A stretch of DNA of 64,000 nt from Paracoccus ravus (lineage in GTDB: Bacteria > Pseudomonadota > Alphaproteobacteria > Rhodobacterales > Rhodobacteraceae): NCBI RefSeq assembly GCF_004522175.1, contig NZ_SDEB01000009.1, positions 1 to 64,000 of the forward strand, given 5' to 3'. The notes beneath the pieces were generated by a model. The model worked only from the letters and a program-made list of their open reading frames with translations, had not been told where the DNA came from and searched no databases. This document shows positions 42,989-51,565 of the stretch, piece by piece (position 1 is the first letter of the stretch; each line of letters starts with the position of its first letter). Made by a program: the position numbers and the translations under genes.

Positions 42989-44289
42989 GCCTCGGCCTCC
43001 ATCTTGCTCCATGCCGAGATGACATGGGACTTGAATTCCTCATAGGCTTGATCGAAGGTCGCGCGTGCCCGACGCCAGGTCCCGCGCGTCATCTCGCGAT
43101 AATCGATCTCATAAATGGAACTCAGGAATCGGCCGGATTGCTCGACCGCACGGGTCAGTTCGATCGGATGGTCGGCCATACGATCGCCAAAGACCTGACG
43201 AAAGGCATTGAACATGGCCTGGTGCAGATCATTGGACGGCTCATAGCGGGTCATCAGGAAGCGGACATCGGCGAATGCCTTGGGCAGCGCGACCTTCCCC
43301 GTGGGGAAGTTGTCGAAACCATGCGACAGGTCCTCGAGTGCCTCGGCGAGCTGACCGATGAAGCTCGTCGTCGAGTCGTATTCCCAGTAGCCGGGACCCG
43401 AGGGGATATAGAGCATGTCCGCGGCAAAGACCGCATTCATCGACTGGTAGCCGATGGCAGGCGGGCAGTCGAACAGGATCAGGTCATAGGCATCGTCCGA
43501 CAGGCTGTCGAGAAAGCGCGACACCGCGCCAAAGAAGGTCCATTCCGGATTCAGATGGCGATACTGCGCGCTGGCGAACTCGACAAAGGCGGCGTTGGCG
43601 CAGCTGGGGACAATGTCGATGGTGGGCCAGGCCGTCGGCTTGATGAAGTCCGCCGGGCGCAGCGTACCCAGGCCCATGTCCCGGATCGAGGCGGGCAGCT
43701 TGCGCTGGGGCAGGGCGGTGCCCGTCTCGGCACCGGCCGAGGCCGCATTCATCCGGTCGGTCTCGCGTTCAAGATCGCGCGCCATGATCCCCCAGACCGT
43801 GTGATCCTCACCGACATCCGACAGGCCCATGGAGTGGCTCAGCGTCGCCTGGGGGTCGAAATCGACGACAAGGACGCGGTAGCCGTCCAGCGCCGCGGCA
43901 TGGGCGAAATGCAGGGCCACCGTGGACTTGCCCGCACCGCCCTTGAAGTTGGCGATGGCGGCGCGGAAGGCGCGCTTGCCTTCGGGGCGCGGCGGCATCA
44001 GCGAACGCTTGTTGACCCGGATCCGGCGGCGCAGCTCATTGATCTCGTCGAGCGAGAACCAGCGCTGGCGGCCATCCTCTTCGACTTCCCCGAGGGGAAG
44101 ATGCGGCTCGGCGGCGAGCTTGCCGCGGAAGGTCGACTGGTTGATGCGGAAGATCAGCTCGGCCACCTCCCAGCTCGAGAAGCGGCGCAGGGTCTTTTCG
44201 CTGTCCGGGCTGAAGGTCTGTCTTCTGATCCAGCCCTGCATCTTGAGCGATTGGGACTGAAGCCGAGCGAGGTCTTCGTGCGTAAACAT
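42985..44289 (-). CDS. parA: ParA-family partition ATPase
   Basis: The 434-residue ATPase has an N-terminal DNA-binding extension (about 1-115, with a winged-helix/MerR-like stretch FSSWEVAELIFRINQSTFRG) and a deviant Walker A motif NFKGGAGKST near residue 115, followed by VLVVDFDPQATLSHSMG and LILFDCPPAIGYQ. The N-terminal extension marks a type Ia ParA that also represses its own promoter. It is divergent from the replicase gene and coupled to parB. The flanking region holds an inverted repeat that could be its operator. Confidence 0.93.
   Translation of the reverse strand: MFTHEDLARLQSQSLKMQGWIRRQTFSPDSEKTLRRFSSWEVAELIFRINQSTFRGKLAAEPHLPLGEVEEDGRQRWFSLDEINELRRRIRVNKRSLMPPRPEGKRAFRAAIANFKGGAGKSTVALHFAHAAALDGYRVLVVDFDPQATLSHSMGLSDVGEDHTVWGIMARDLERETDRMNAASAGAETGTALPQRKLPASIRDMGLGTLRPADFIKPTAWPTIDIVPSCANAAFVEFASAQYRHLNPEWTFFGAVSRFLDSLSDDAYDLILFDCPPAIGYQSMNAVFAADMLYIPSGPGYWEYDSTTSFIGQLAEALEDLSHGFDNFPTGKVALPKAFADVRFLMTRYEPSNDLHQAMFNAFRQVFGDRMADHPIELTRAVEQSGRFLSSIYEIDYREMTRGTWRRARATFDQAYEEFKSHVISAWSKMEAEA
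43294..43309. repeat. Candidate parS palindrome, copy 3 (inside parA)
   Basis: CTTCCCCGTGGGGAAG, identical to copy 1, lies within parA where the codons read F-P-T-G-K. Confidence 0.6.
44085..44100. repeat. Candidate parS palindrome, copy 4 (inside parA)
   Basis: CTTCCCCGAGGGGAAG has the same 7-base arms and lies in the 5' part of parA, where the codons read L-P-L-G-E. Confidence 0.55.
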
Positions 44290-44783
44290 GTTTTGCCTGT
44301 ATTCAAGGACGCAAATAATCAGTGTCTTCGGTTTTACGCCGGATTTGCGCTTTTGGCAAAAGCGAAGTTCAATATGGCTCGACTATTTCCTGCGAGGAGA
44401 ATTCCCCGGCGAATCGGCGCCATCCCCGCGCCTCACCCTCAGAGACCGGAAAGTGATTCGGTGCAAACTCAAGGGGATGTATTGGGGGACGTCGCCACGT
44501 CCAGAACTGGGAAATAGGGGACATTTCCAACCGAATGGGGGTCACCCAAGATGTCCCGCAATACCATTGATACCATTTTTCATTCGGATTTTTCGGCGCA
44601 GATCCCGGCGAGCGCGCCAGGCTCTTGACAGAATCGTCAACCTGGACGCAAATTCGGTGAAGAAAGCGAAAAGCGTTGTGTTCCGGTGGCTCAAAGCCGG
44701 ATCACCGCCAGAGCCGGATGAGAACAGACCGTCCCAAAGGACGGCATCGAGGATGGCCGGGACTTCCGGCGGGCAGGGCATAG
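44290..44783. other. Divergent region between parA and the replicase; likely control region and origin
   Basis: No gene is supported in these 494 bases. Visible structure includes CGCTTTT-GGC-AAAAGCG at 44348-44364 (a likely ParA operator near the parA promoter), GGACGT-CGCC-ACGTCC in the centre, a GGGACAT/ATGTCCC pair and a CCGAATG/CATTCGG pair, and the repeated ATTCGGTG. Several short G-rich repeats recur between 44480 and 44560. The concentration of repeats between partition and replicase genes is what one expects of a plasmid origin, but no canonical DnaA box or regular iteron array was recognised. Confidence 0.5.
44348..44364. promoter_or_regulatory. Inverted repeat upstream of parA
   Basis: CGCTTTT and AAAAGCG form perfect 7-base arms around GGC, about 60 bases before the parA ATG. 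It is a candidate operator for autoregulation of parAB. Confidence 0.45.
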
Positions 44784-45461
44784 ATGCAGACGATCAAGGC
44801 CGTCGGACGGGACGCGGCTGCGAAGAAATATGACCTTCTCTCGGCCATGATGGCCCATGCGCTTGCCGGTGACCAGAACCGGCAACGGCTGGTGCTGCGT
44901 CTCATGTCGCTGATCACGACACGCTACAACTGGCAGCGCGACGAACTGACCATCGGCCAACGCGAGATCGCCCGGCTGTGGTGCGTCGATGAACGCACGG
45001 TCAAGCGCGACATGTCCCGGCTCAAGGGTCTGGGTTGGATCGAGGTCAAGCGGCAGGGCGCGCGCGGCCGGGTTTCGGTCCTGGGTCTGAATCTTGGGCG
45101 GATCATGCAGGACACGCGCCCGGAATGGGGCAATATAGGCGAGGATTTCGTCCAGAGGGCAGGGGGGCCCGATCAGGTCGAGGAAAGCCGCGTCATCCCC
45201 TTTCCGCGATCCGCTCCGGCAATGCCGCTGGACGGGGTCTGGGCGCAAGCCTGTCACTTGCTGTCCCAAGAGGATGGCACGATCTGCGATGCCTGGTTCG
45301 CCCCGCTGGCCGAGGCTGGCAGCGACGAAGGCTGTCTGACCCTGATCGCGCCCAGCCGGTTTCACGCCAATTACATCCGCACCCATCTGATGGAACGGCT
45401 GCGTCTCGCCGTCCAGCGCAGCGATGGCACGTTGACGCGGGTAAGGATCGAAACCCGGTGA
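44784..45461 (+). CDS. DnaA-like plasmid replication initiator
   Basis: The 225-residue protein has an N-terminal winged-helix (about 55-95, with TIGQREIARLWCVDERTVKRDMSRLKGLGWIEV) and a C-terminal domain resembling DnaA domain I (WAQACHLLSQEDGTICDAWFAPLAE, LTLIAPSRFHANYIRTHLMERL). It lacks the AAA+ core of true DnaA. This is the DnaA-like replicase found on extrachromosomal replicons of the Rhodobacterales, normally accompanied by parAB. It identifies the region as the replication module. It is divergent from parAB and precedes a toxin-antitoxin pair. Confidence 0.85.
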   Translation: MQTIKAVGRDAAAKKYDLLSAMMAHALAGDQNRQRLVLRLMSLITTRYNWQRDELTIGQREIARLWCVDERTVKRDMSRLKGLGWIEVKRQGARGRVSVLGLNLGRIMQDTRPEWGNIGEDFVQRAGGPDQVEESRVIPFPRSAPAMPLDGVWAQACHLLSQEDGTICDAWFAPLAEAGSDEGCLTLIAPSRFHANYIRTHLMERLRLAVQRSDGTLTRVRIETR

Positions 45462-45475
45462 AGAGGCTTGCAATC

Positions 45476-45489
45476 CGATCATGTGATCG
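45476..45489. promoter_or_regulatory. Palindrome before the antitoxin gene
   Basis: CGATCA-TG-TGATCG is a perfect 14-base palindrome, 33 bases before the antitoxin ATG and 15 after the replicase stop. It is a good candidate operator for toxin-antitoxin autorepression. Confidence 0.45.
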
Positions 45490-45521
45490 CCAAATATGGA
45501 TCAGCTGACAGGGAGCCTGCG

Positions 45522-45950
45522 ATGAACGTGACAAGTGAGACGCTGCGCATCGCCGATGTTCTGGGCCTGCATGGCGCGGTCCGGGATAGGCTGAGCATGG
45601 CCCGAAACGTGGCCGAGGGGCTTCCGGCGGAAAGCGCCCGCCATGTTCATGACCGGATCGGTGCGTCGCGGTTCTATCGCATCCTGCCGGAAGCGACCTA
45701 TCGCCGGGTCCGTCGGCTCGACAAGCCGCTGACCCGCGAAACCAGCGAGAAGCTTTATGAATTCGCGCGGGTCTATGAGCTGGCGCTGCGGCTTTACGGC
45801 GGCGACCATGACCGCACCATGCGCTTTCTGGAGACGCCGCATCCGCTGCTGGGTGGTCAGGCGGCGCTGGATGTCGCGGTCTCCAGTTCGGCCGGGGCGG
45901 ATGCGGTCAGCGAGCTTCTGCATCAGGCCGAGGCCGGATTCGCCGCCTGA
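45522..45950 (+). CDS. Xre/MbcA/ParS-family antitoxin
   Basis: The 142-residue protein has the layout of antitoxins that partner RES toxins: an N-terminal HTH-like region (ADVLGLHGAVRDRLSMARNVAEG), a middle YRRVRRLDKPLTRETSEKLYEFARVYELA, and the C-terminal toxin-binding domain (HPLLGGQAALDVAVSS). The ATG at 45522 has GGAG 7 bases before it. It shares a base with the toxin gene (TGATG), the usual operon form. Confidence 0.85.
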   Translation: MNVTSETLRIADVLGLHGAVRDRLSMARNVAEGLPAESARHVHDRIGASRFYRILPEATYRRVRRLDKPLTRETSEKLYEFARVYELALRLYGGDHDRTMRFLETPHPLLGGQAALDVAVSSSAGADAVSELLHQAEAGFAA

Positions 45951-46429
45951 TGACGCATCGCCGATTCGATGCGGAACGCCGCGCCTGGCGGATCGGCGAT
46001 CCGGCCGGCCGCTATCCGATCTGGAGCGATGCGGGGGCGCTGCGTCATGCCGGCCGCTGGCACAGGGCAGGGGATCCGGTGATCTATGCCTCGGAGCATT
46101 TCTCGACCGCGATGCTTGAGAAGCTGGTGCATTTCGCGGGGCTCTTGCCTGCGAACCAGCACGCGATCGAGATCCGCATACCCGCCGGCATCAGCTATGA
46201 GGTCTTTGCCGATCATCAGGCCCCGGATTGGCGTAGCCCCGGTTCGGTCGAGGCGGCCGAGTTCGGGCATCTTTGGGCGCAGGAGCGCCGCTCGGCCGTG
46301 CTGCTGGTGCCGAGCGCGCTTGCACCGGTCGAATTCAACCTGCTTTTCAATACCGGGCATCCGGAATTTTCGCGCATCCTTCCCGGTCTGGAAGTGCCGA
46401 TCGCCTGGGACCGTCGGCTGCTGCCCTGA
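45950..46429 (+). CDS. RES-domain toxin (NAD-depleting)
   Basis: The 159-residue protein has the RES family core, with WRIGDPAG, GRWHRAGDPVIYASEHFSTAMLEKLVHFAG, and a serine near the C-terminal FNTGHPEFSRI. RES toxins degrade NAD+ or modify targets by ADP-ribosyl chemistry and arrest growth unless bound by the Xre antitoxin. The arginine, glutamate and serine expected from the family name can be placed. Adjacent to the replicase, this pair probably serves as a plasmid addiction system. Confidence 0.87.
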   Translation: MTHRRFDAERRAWRIGDPAGRYPIWSDAGALRHAGRWHRAGDPVIYASEHFSTAMLEKLVHFAGLLPANQHAIEIRIPAGISYEVFADHQAPDWRSPGSVEAAEFGHLWAQERRSAVLLVPSALAPVEFNLLFNTGHPEFSRILPGLEVPIAWDRRLLP

Positions 46430-46608
46430 GCGGAAGCCGGGCTGGCCCGAATGCCACGTCCGACCTTTTCGTCGCGCGGCACAGGCCAAGTTTCGCTTGT
46501 GCCGGTCCCGGATTTGGCGCAATAGGATTCCCCATAAAAATAATAGGGATTGGCGCGGCCGAACGGGCGGAACGCCACCGACAGTGATCTTTACGAAAGG
46601 ACCGCAAC
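46430..46608 (+). promoter_or_regulatory. Promoter region of the ferric-siderophore operon
   Basis: The AT-rich part (46521-46551) contains AATAGGATT and AATAGGGATT as direct repeats around CCCCATAAAAATA, and reads as a quasi-palindrome on ATTCCCC/GGGATT. This could be an iron-responsive operator (Fur, RirA or Irr type). No consensus match is certain. Confidence 0.35.
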
Positions 46609-48711
46609 ATGCGTCTTTCCCCGCGTTTCGCCTTGCTGGCCGGAAGCAGCCTGATGGCGCTTGCCCTGCCCGCGATGGCGCAGGAAACCGAAACCAGCCA
46701 AGGCGTGGTTCTGGACGAGGTCGTGCTGGATGCGACGGCCCCGACCCAGGGCTATGTCGTGCCGACCACCCAGATCGCCACGAAGACCGAAACCCCCGTG
46801 CTGGAGATCCAGCAATCGGTTTCCGTCGTCACCACCCAGCAGATGCGCGATCAGGGCGCGGCCTCGGTGGGGCAGGCGCTGCGCTACAGCGCGGGTGCCG
46901 TGGCCGAACCCTATGGCGCGACGCCGGGCTTTGACGAGCCCAATATCCGGGGCTTTGGCTCGAACAACTCGCAATATCTGAACGGCCTGCGTTTCATCCG
47001 CAAGTTCGGCGCACCCTCTTACGAGCTATACGGCCTCGAGCGGGTCGAATTGCTGCGCGGTCCGTCCTCGTCGCTTTACGGCGCGGGCTCGCCGGGGGGC
47101 ATCGTCAACCTCGTGCAGAAGCACGCCCAGGTCGAAGACTTTGCCGAATCCGGCATCGGCTTTGGCAGTTTCGGTGATGCCAGCCTGTTCTTTGACGTCA
47201 ACCGCGCGCCCTCCGACGCTCTGGCATGGCGTCTCACGGGGCAACTCAGCCAGACCGAAGAGCAGGTCGAGGACGTGACCAATGACCGGGGCTACCTGGC
47301 CTCGGCGTTCCGGTGGCAGATGGACGAGGTCTCGACGCTCGATCTGCTGATCTCGTATCAGAAGGACAGCCCGATTTCGCCGGCCGGCGTGCCCTTTGCC
47401 CTGACCGAGATCGCCGATGGCGATGATCTGCGCGACTTCTACGCGGGCTATCCCGACGAGACGGACAGCGATCGCCGCATGTTCAATTTCGGCGTGGAAT
47501 ATGGCCGCGATTTCGACAATGGCTGGCGGCTGGAACAGGGCTTCCGTTATCAGAAGTTCGATTGGGACTATAATATCTTCACGTCGAACGCGCTTTCCGC
47601 AGATGGCAATTATATCGACCTGAACCAGACCATTCAGCAAGAGGACAGTTCGGCCCTGAATGTCGATACCCGGTTCAAGGGAGAAGTGGCCACCGGGGCG
47701 GCGACGCATCGGCTGCTCTTTGGCCTCGATATCATCCGCAACAAGCTCGATAACACCACCCATTTCCTGTATCCGCAGGATATCGACTGGCGCAACCCCG
47801 ATCGAGATATCGATGTCGTGGGCGAGGAATGGTATGTGAAGCGCGAGGATCTGACGATCACACAGATCGGCCTCTATGCGCAGGACGAGATTTCCTGGAA
47901 CAATTGGCGGATGTCGGCGGGGCTGCGTCACAGCTGGGTCAAGCAGACCGGCGATGTAAACTCGGCGTTCATGGGCTTCCCGTCGAGTTCGGACGCCTAT
48001 CAGAAGGATGAGGCGACGACCGGCCAGATCGGCCTGTCCTATCTCTTCGACAATGATCTCGCGCCCTATATCGCCTATTCGACCTCGTTCGACCCCGAGA
48101 TCGGCACGGACCGCAATGGCGATCCGTTGAAGCCGACCGAGGGCAAGCAATGGGAAGTGGGCGTCAAGTATCAGCCGACGGCCGATATCCTGCTGACCGC
48201 CGCAGTCTATGATCTGAAGCAGACCAATGTCGTGCGCAGCGACGAGAGCTTCCAGACCTTCCAGATCGGCGAGGTGCATTCGCGCGGCGTCGAGCTTGAG
48301 GGCACCGCCGAACTGGCCCAGGGCTGGGATATTCGCGCCGCCTATACCTATACCGATGCCCGCCAAAAGGGTGATGCGCGCGAAACCGGGCCGTTCCTGG
48401 ATGGCAACCGCGCCGCGAACTCGCCCTACCACATGGCGTCGGTCTGGCTGGATCGCGATTTCGGCAATGGCTACCGCGCCGGCGGCGGCGTGCGCTATGT
48501 CGGCGAGCGTTTTGGCGACGATGCCAACGATTATCCGCTGGACAGCTATACGCTGCTCGATCTGGGCGCGAGCTATACCCGCGACAATATCGAAGCCTCG
48601 CTCAACGTCCTGAACCTGACCGACGAGACCTATCTGGCAAGCTGCAGTTCCTTCTACTGCAACTATGGCGAAGGTCGCGAAGTTCAGGCGCGGCTGACCT
48701 ACAAGTGGTAA
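46609..48711 (+). CDS. TonB-dependent ferric-siderophore outer-membrane receptor
   Basis: The 700-residue protein has a signal peptide (cleavage after AMAQE, about residue 25), a TonB-box-like segment, a plug domain (about 50-160, with IQQSVSVVTTQQMRDQGAASVGQALRY and RGPSSSLYGAGSPGGIVNLV) and a C-terminal beta-barrel that ends in the aromatic motif ARLTYKW. This is the FhuA/FoxA-like TonB-dependent siderophore receptor type. Downstream genes form a Fhu-type ABC importer, so the receptor takes up a hydroxamate-type siderophore, probably a xenosiderophore because no siderophore synthesis genes are visible. Confidence 0.92.
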   Translation: MRLSPRFALLAGSSLMALALPAMAQETETSQGVVLDEVVLDATAPTQGYVVPTTQIATKTETPVLEIQQSVSVVTTQQMRDQGAASVGQALRYSAGAVAEPYGATPGFDEPNIRGFGSNNSQYLNGLRFIRKFGAPSYELYGLERVELLRGPSSSLYGAGSPGGIVNLVQKHAQVEDFAESGIGFGSFGDASLFFDVNRAPSDALAWRLTGQLSQTEEQVEDVTNDRGYLASAFRWQMDEVSTLDLLISYQKDSPISPAGVPFALTEIADGDDLRDFYAGYPDETDSDRRMFNFGVEYGRDFDNGWRLEQGFRYQKFDWDYNIFTSNALSADGNYIDLNQTIQQEDSSALNVDTRFKGEVATGAATHRLLFGLDIIRNKLDNTTHFLYPQDIDWRNPDRDIDVVGEEWYVKREDLTITQIGLYAQDEISWNNWRMSAGLRHSWVKQTGDVNSAFMGFPSSSDAYQKDEATTGQIGLSYLFDNDLAPYIAYSTSFDPEIGTDRNGDPLKPTEGKQWEVGVKYQPTADILLTAAVYDLKQTNVVRSDESFQTFQIGEVHSRGVELEGTAELAQGWDIRAAYTYTDARQKGDARETGPFLDGNRAANSPYHMASVWLDRDFGNGYRAGGGVRYVGERFGDDANDYPLDSYTLLDLGASYTRDNIEASLNVLNLTDETYLASCSSFYCNYGEGREVQARLTYKW

Positions 48712-49601
48712 CAGCCGGGGCCCAGATCGGGCGCCGTGCCTTGATGCTGTCCGTCGCCGCATTCGCGGCGGCGGGCTATTCCCTTGCGGCTGCGCCTCAG
48801 GGCGCGCGACTCGCCGCGATCGATTGGGCGATGCTCGAAACCGCCATCGCGCTGGGACAGATGCCCGAGGCGGCTTGCGAATTGGTCAGCTACCGGGCGC
48901 AGGCGATCGCCCCCGAGATATCCCGTGAGGTGGTGGATCTGGGGCTGCGCGGCGCGCCGAATTACGAATTGCTTCAATTGACGCGGCCGGATCTGATCCT
49001 GAGCTCGCCATTCTATATCCAGCACGAGGCGCGGCTGGCGCGCATCGCGCCGGTGCTCTCGGTTCCGTTCTATGTTCCGGGCGAACCACCTCTGGCCAAG
49101 GCGATGGCGGCGCTGGACATTCTGGGCGACAGGATCGGCAGGACCGATGCAGCCCGGCTTGCCCGAGCCGAGGCCGAGGCGCGCTTTGACGCTCTGGCGG
49201 CGCGGCTCGAACCATATCGCGACCGGCCGGTCTGTCTTGTCGATATCGGCGATGCGCGGCATCTGCGTGCCTTTGGCTTTGACAGCATGTTCGGCGATGT
49301 GCTGACCCGTCTGGGGCTCACGAATGCCTGGGCTGGCCGGACCCGTTTCAGTTTCCTTGCACCGATCCCGCTCGAGCGTCTGGCCGAGATGCCCGAGGCG
49401 CGGCTGGTCCTTGTCGGAGATGTCGCCGTCGAGGCGCGTCATGCGCTGCGCCGCAGCGTGTTATGGGAATCCCTGCCGCAGGTGGCCGAGGGGCGGCTCT
49501 ACCGGCTGCCCGGCGTCAATCCCTTTGGCGGAGTGCCGGCCGGACGGCGTTTCTCCGAACTTCTGACCCTTGCGCTTGAGCGGGGACCGTTATCCGCATG
49601 A
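48705..49601 (+). CDS. Periplasmic ferric-siderophore-binding protein (FhuD-like)
   Basis: The 298-residue protein has a signal region with twin arginines (IGRRALMLSVAAFAAAGYSLAAA) and a mature TroA-like fold typical of FhuD/BtuF: RLAAIDWAMLETAIALG, RPDLILSSPFY, ARLARIAPVL, and PEARLVLVGD. The start is GTG at 48705, overlapping the receptor stop by 7 bases. It delivers ferric-siderophore to the permease. The arginine pair could mean Tat export, but this is a guess. Confidence 0.85.
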   Translation: MVTAGAQIGRRALMLSVAAFAAAGYSLAAAPQGARLAAIDWAMLETAIALGQMPEAACELVSYRAQAIAPEISREVVDLGLRGAPNYELLQLTRPDLILSSPFYIQHEARLARIAPVLSVPFYVPGEPPLAKAMAALDILGDRIGRTDAARLARAEAEARFDALAARLEPYRDRPVCLVDIGDARHLRAFGFDSMFGDVLTRLGLTNAWAGRTRFSFLAPIPLERLAEMPEARLVLVGDVAVEARHALRRSVLWESLPQVAEGRLYRLPGVNPFGGVPAGRRFSELLTLALERGPLSA

Positions 49602-51565
49602 AATCCTTACTGATCATTGCTGCCAGCGCTATGCTGGCGCTGGCGCTGTGGTATGCCGCCGCCCTGGCCATCGTGCCCGGTCCCTGGCCCGTGCCGCCCT
49701 TTGACCCGTCGGCGATGGGGCTGGACGAGATCCTCCTGGCCTTCGGGCATATGCCGCGTGGGGTGATCGCGCTGCTCGCGGGGGCGGCGCTTGGTCTTTC
49801 GGGCGCGCTGTTGCAGGCCGTCCTGCGCAACCCGGTGGCGGATCCGACCACTTTGGGGATCTCTTCTGGCGCGCAGCTTGCGCTGGTCATGGCGACGATC
49901 CATGCGCCGGGCCTGCTCGATCAGGGCCGCTGGCCTGTTGCGATGGCCGGGGCAGGGGCGGCGGCGGCTCTGGTCATGGCGATCGGCGCGCGCCGCGCCT
50001 TTGCGCCGGTGACCATGGTGATCGCGGGGATGCTGGTCGCGATGACCGCCTCGGCCATTGCGACGGCGGTAACGCTGGCGCGCGGGGAATATCTGCTGTC
50101 TCTGGTGATCTGGAACGGCGGCTCGCTGGTGCAGCAGGATTGGAGCGGGGTGGGCAAGCTCTCGCTGGTCCTGCTGATCTGCGCTGCGGGCGCGGCGGTT
50201 CTGGCCCGGCCGCTGCGCGTCCTGTCGCTGGGCGCGGCGGGCGCGACGGCGCTTGGCATGAATGTCGGGCTGGTCCGTTTCGCGGTTCTGGTGCTGGCCG
50301 TGGTGCTGGCCGCGACGGTCTCGGCCGAGCTGGGGCTGATCGGGTTCGTCGGGCTGGCCGCGCCGGCTCTTGCGCGCAGCCTTGGCGCGCGCAGCGTCGA
50401 GCAGGTGCTGGCGCTCGCCCCGCTTCTGGGCGCGCTGATCCTGTCGGTTTGCGACGGGCTGGTCCTGACGGTCGCGGGCCTGAGCGGCGAGATGTTTCCG
50501 ACCGGCGCGCTGACCGGGCTGATCGGCGGGCCGCTGCTTCTGTGGTTGCTGATGCGGCTGCGCGGCTCGACCCCGCCCGGCACCGAGGCGGCCGAGGGTC
50601 TGGCTCCGCGGATTGCCCGGCCGGGTCGGGCCTTGCTTGGTCTGACGGCGCTGCTGCTGGCGCTTGCGCTGCTGCTGGTCTGGATCGGCCGCCTGCCGCA
50701 GGGCTGGGCCGTGCTGGATTGGCCGAGTTTCCGCGCCTTTCTGCCGCTGCGCCTGCCGCGTCTGGTCGCGGCGGCGGCGGCGGGGGCGCTGCTTGCGCTG
50801 TCGGGAGCGATCCTGCAACGGATGACCGCCAATCCGCTCGCCTCGCCCGAGGTGATGGGCGTCGCGGGCGGCGCCTCGATCGGCTATGCCGCGACGCTGT
50901 TCCTGTTCGCGGCGCCGGGAAATGGGCTGCGCATGATCGGGACGATGCTTGGCGGCGCATTGGCTCTGGCGCTGGTCGCAAGCTACGCCCGACGCCGGGA
51001 TATGCCGCCCGAGCGCGTGCTTCTGGCCGGGATCGCCGTCTCGTCCATGGCAGCGGCGCTGCTTTCGGCGGTAATGGCGACGGGCAGCGCGCAATCCTGG
51101 CAGGTTCTGGCATGGCTCAGCGGCTCGTCCTCGACCGTGGGATGGGGGCAGGCGGTGCTGCTCTGTCTGCTCGCGCTGGTGCTTCTGGCGCTTGCCCTGC
51201 GCGCAGCGCGCTGGCTCGCGATCCTGCCCTTGGGGGCCGAGGTCTCGCTGGCGCTTGGCTTGCCGCTGGACCGCGCGCGATTGGGTTTGATCGCGCTGGC
51301 GGGGCTGGCAACCGGGGCGGCGACGCTGCTGGTCGGCCCGGTCAGCTTTGTCGGGCTGATGGCCCCGCATCTGGCGCGCCGGATCGGCTTTGCCCGCGCC
51401 TCGGATCAGGTGCTGGGCGCGGTCTTGCTGGGCGCGATCCTGATGACTGCGGCGGATTTCGGCGCGCGAATGGCGGGCTTTCCCTATGAATTGCCGCTGG
51501 GGCTGTTCGCCTCGCTTCTGGGCGCGCCCTGGCTGATCTGGCTGATGATGAGGACAAGGCGATGA
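49598..51565 (+). CDS. Fused FecCD-type iron-siderophore permease (FhuB-like)
   Basis: The 655-residue protein consists of two FecCD permease copies in tandem, about 1-325 and 335-655, each with roughly ten helices; the repeated motifs are ALLQAVLRNPVADPTTLGIS and AILQRMTANPLASPEVMGVAGG. This double length is characteristic of FhuB. It overlaps the binding protein gene by 4 bases and the ATPase by 4. Confidence 0.93.
   Translation: MKSLLIIAASAMLALALWYAAALAIVPGPWPVPPFDPSAMGLDEILLAFGHMPRGVIALLAGAALGLSGALLQAVLRNPVADPTTLGISSGAQLALVMATIHAPGLLDQGRWPVAMAGAGAAAALVMAIGARRAFAPVTMVIAGMLVAMTASAIATAVTLARGEYLLSLVIWNGGSLVQQDWSGVGKLSLVLLICAAGAAVLARPLRVLSLGAAGATALGMNVGLVRFAVLVLAVVLAATVSAELGLIGFVGLAAPALARSLGARSVEQVLALAPLLGALILSVCDGLVLTVAGLSGEMFPTGALTGLIGGPLLLWLLMRLRGSTPPGTEAAEGLAPRIARPGRALLGLTALLLALALLLVWIGRLPQGWAVLDWPSFRAFLPLRLPRLVAAAAAGALLALSGAILQRMTANPLASPEVMGVAGGASIGYAATLFLFAAPGNGLRMIGTMLGGALALALVASYARRRDMPPERVLLAGIAVSSMAAALLSAVMATGSAQSWQVLAWLSGSSSTVGWGQAVLLCLLALVLLALALRAARWLAILPLGAEVSLALGLPLDRARLGLIALAGLATGAATLLVGPVSFVGLMAPHLARRIGFARASDQVLGAVLLGAILMTAADFGARMAGFPYELPLGLFASLLGAPWLIWLMMRTRR

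Noticed and set aside
44288..44833. 181-codon frame on the plus strand in the parA-replicase gap
   Set aside because: No similarity or plausible composition; the region looks like a repeat-rich control/origin region, and the frame would overlap the replicase start.
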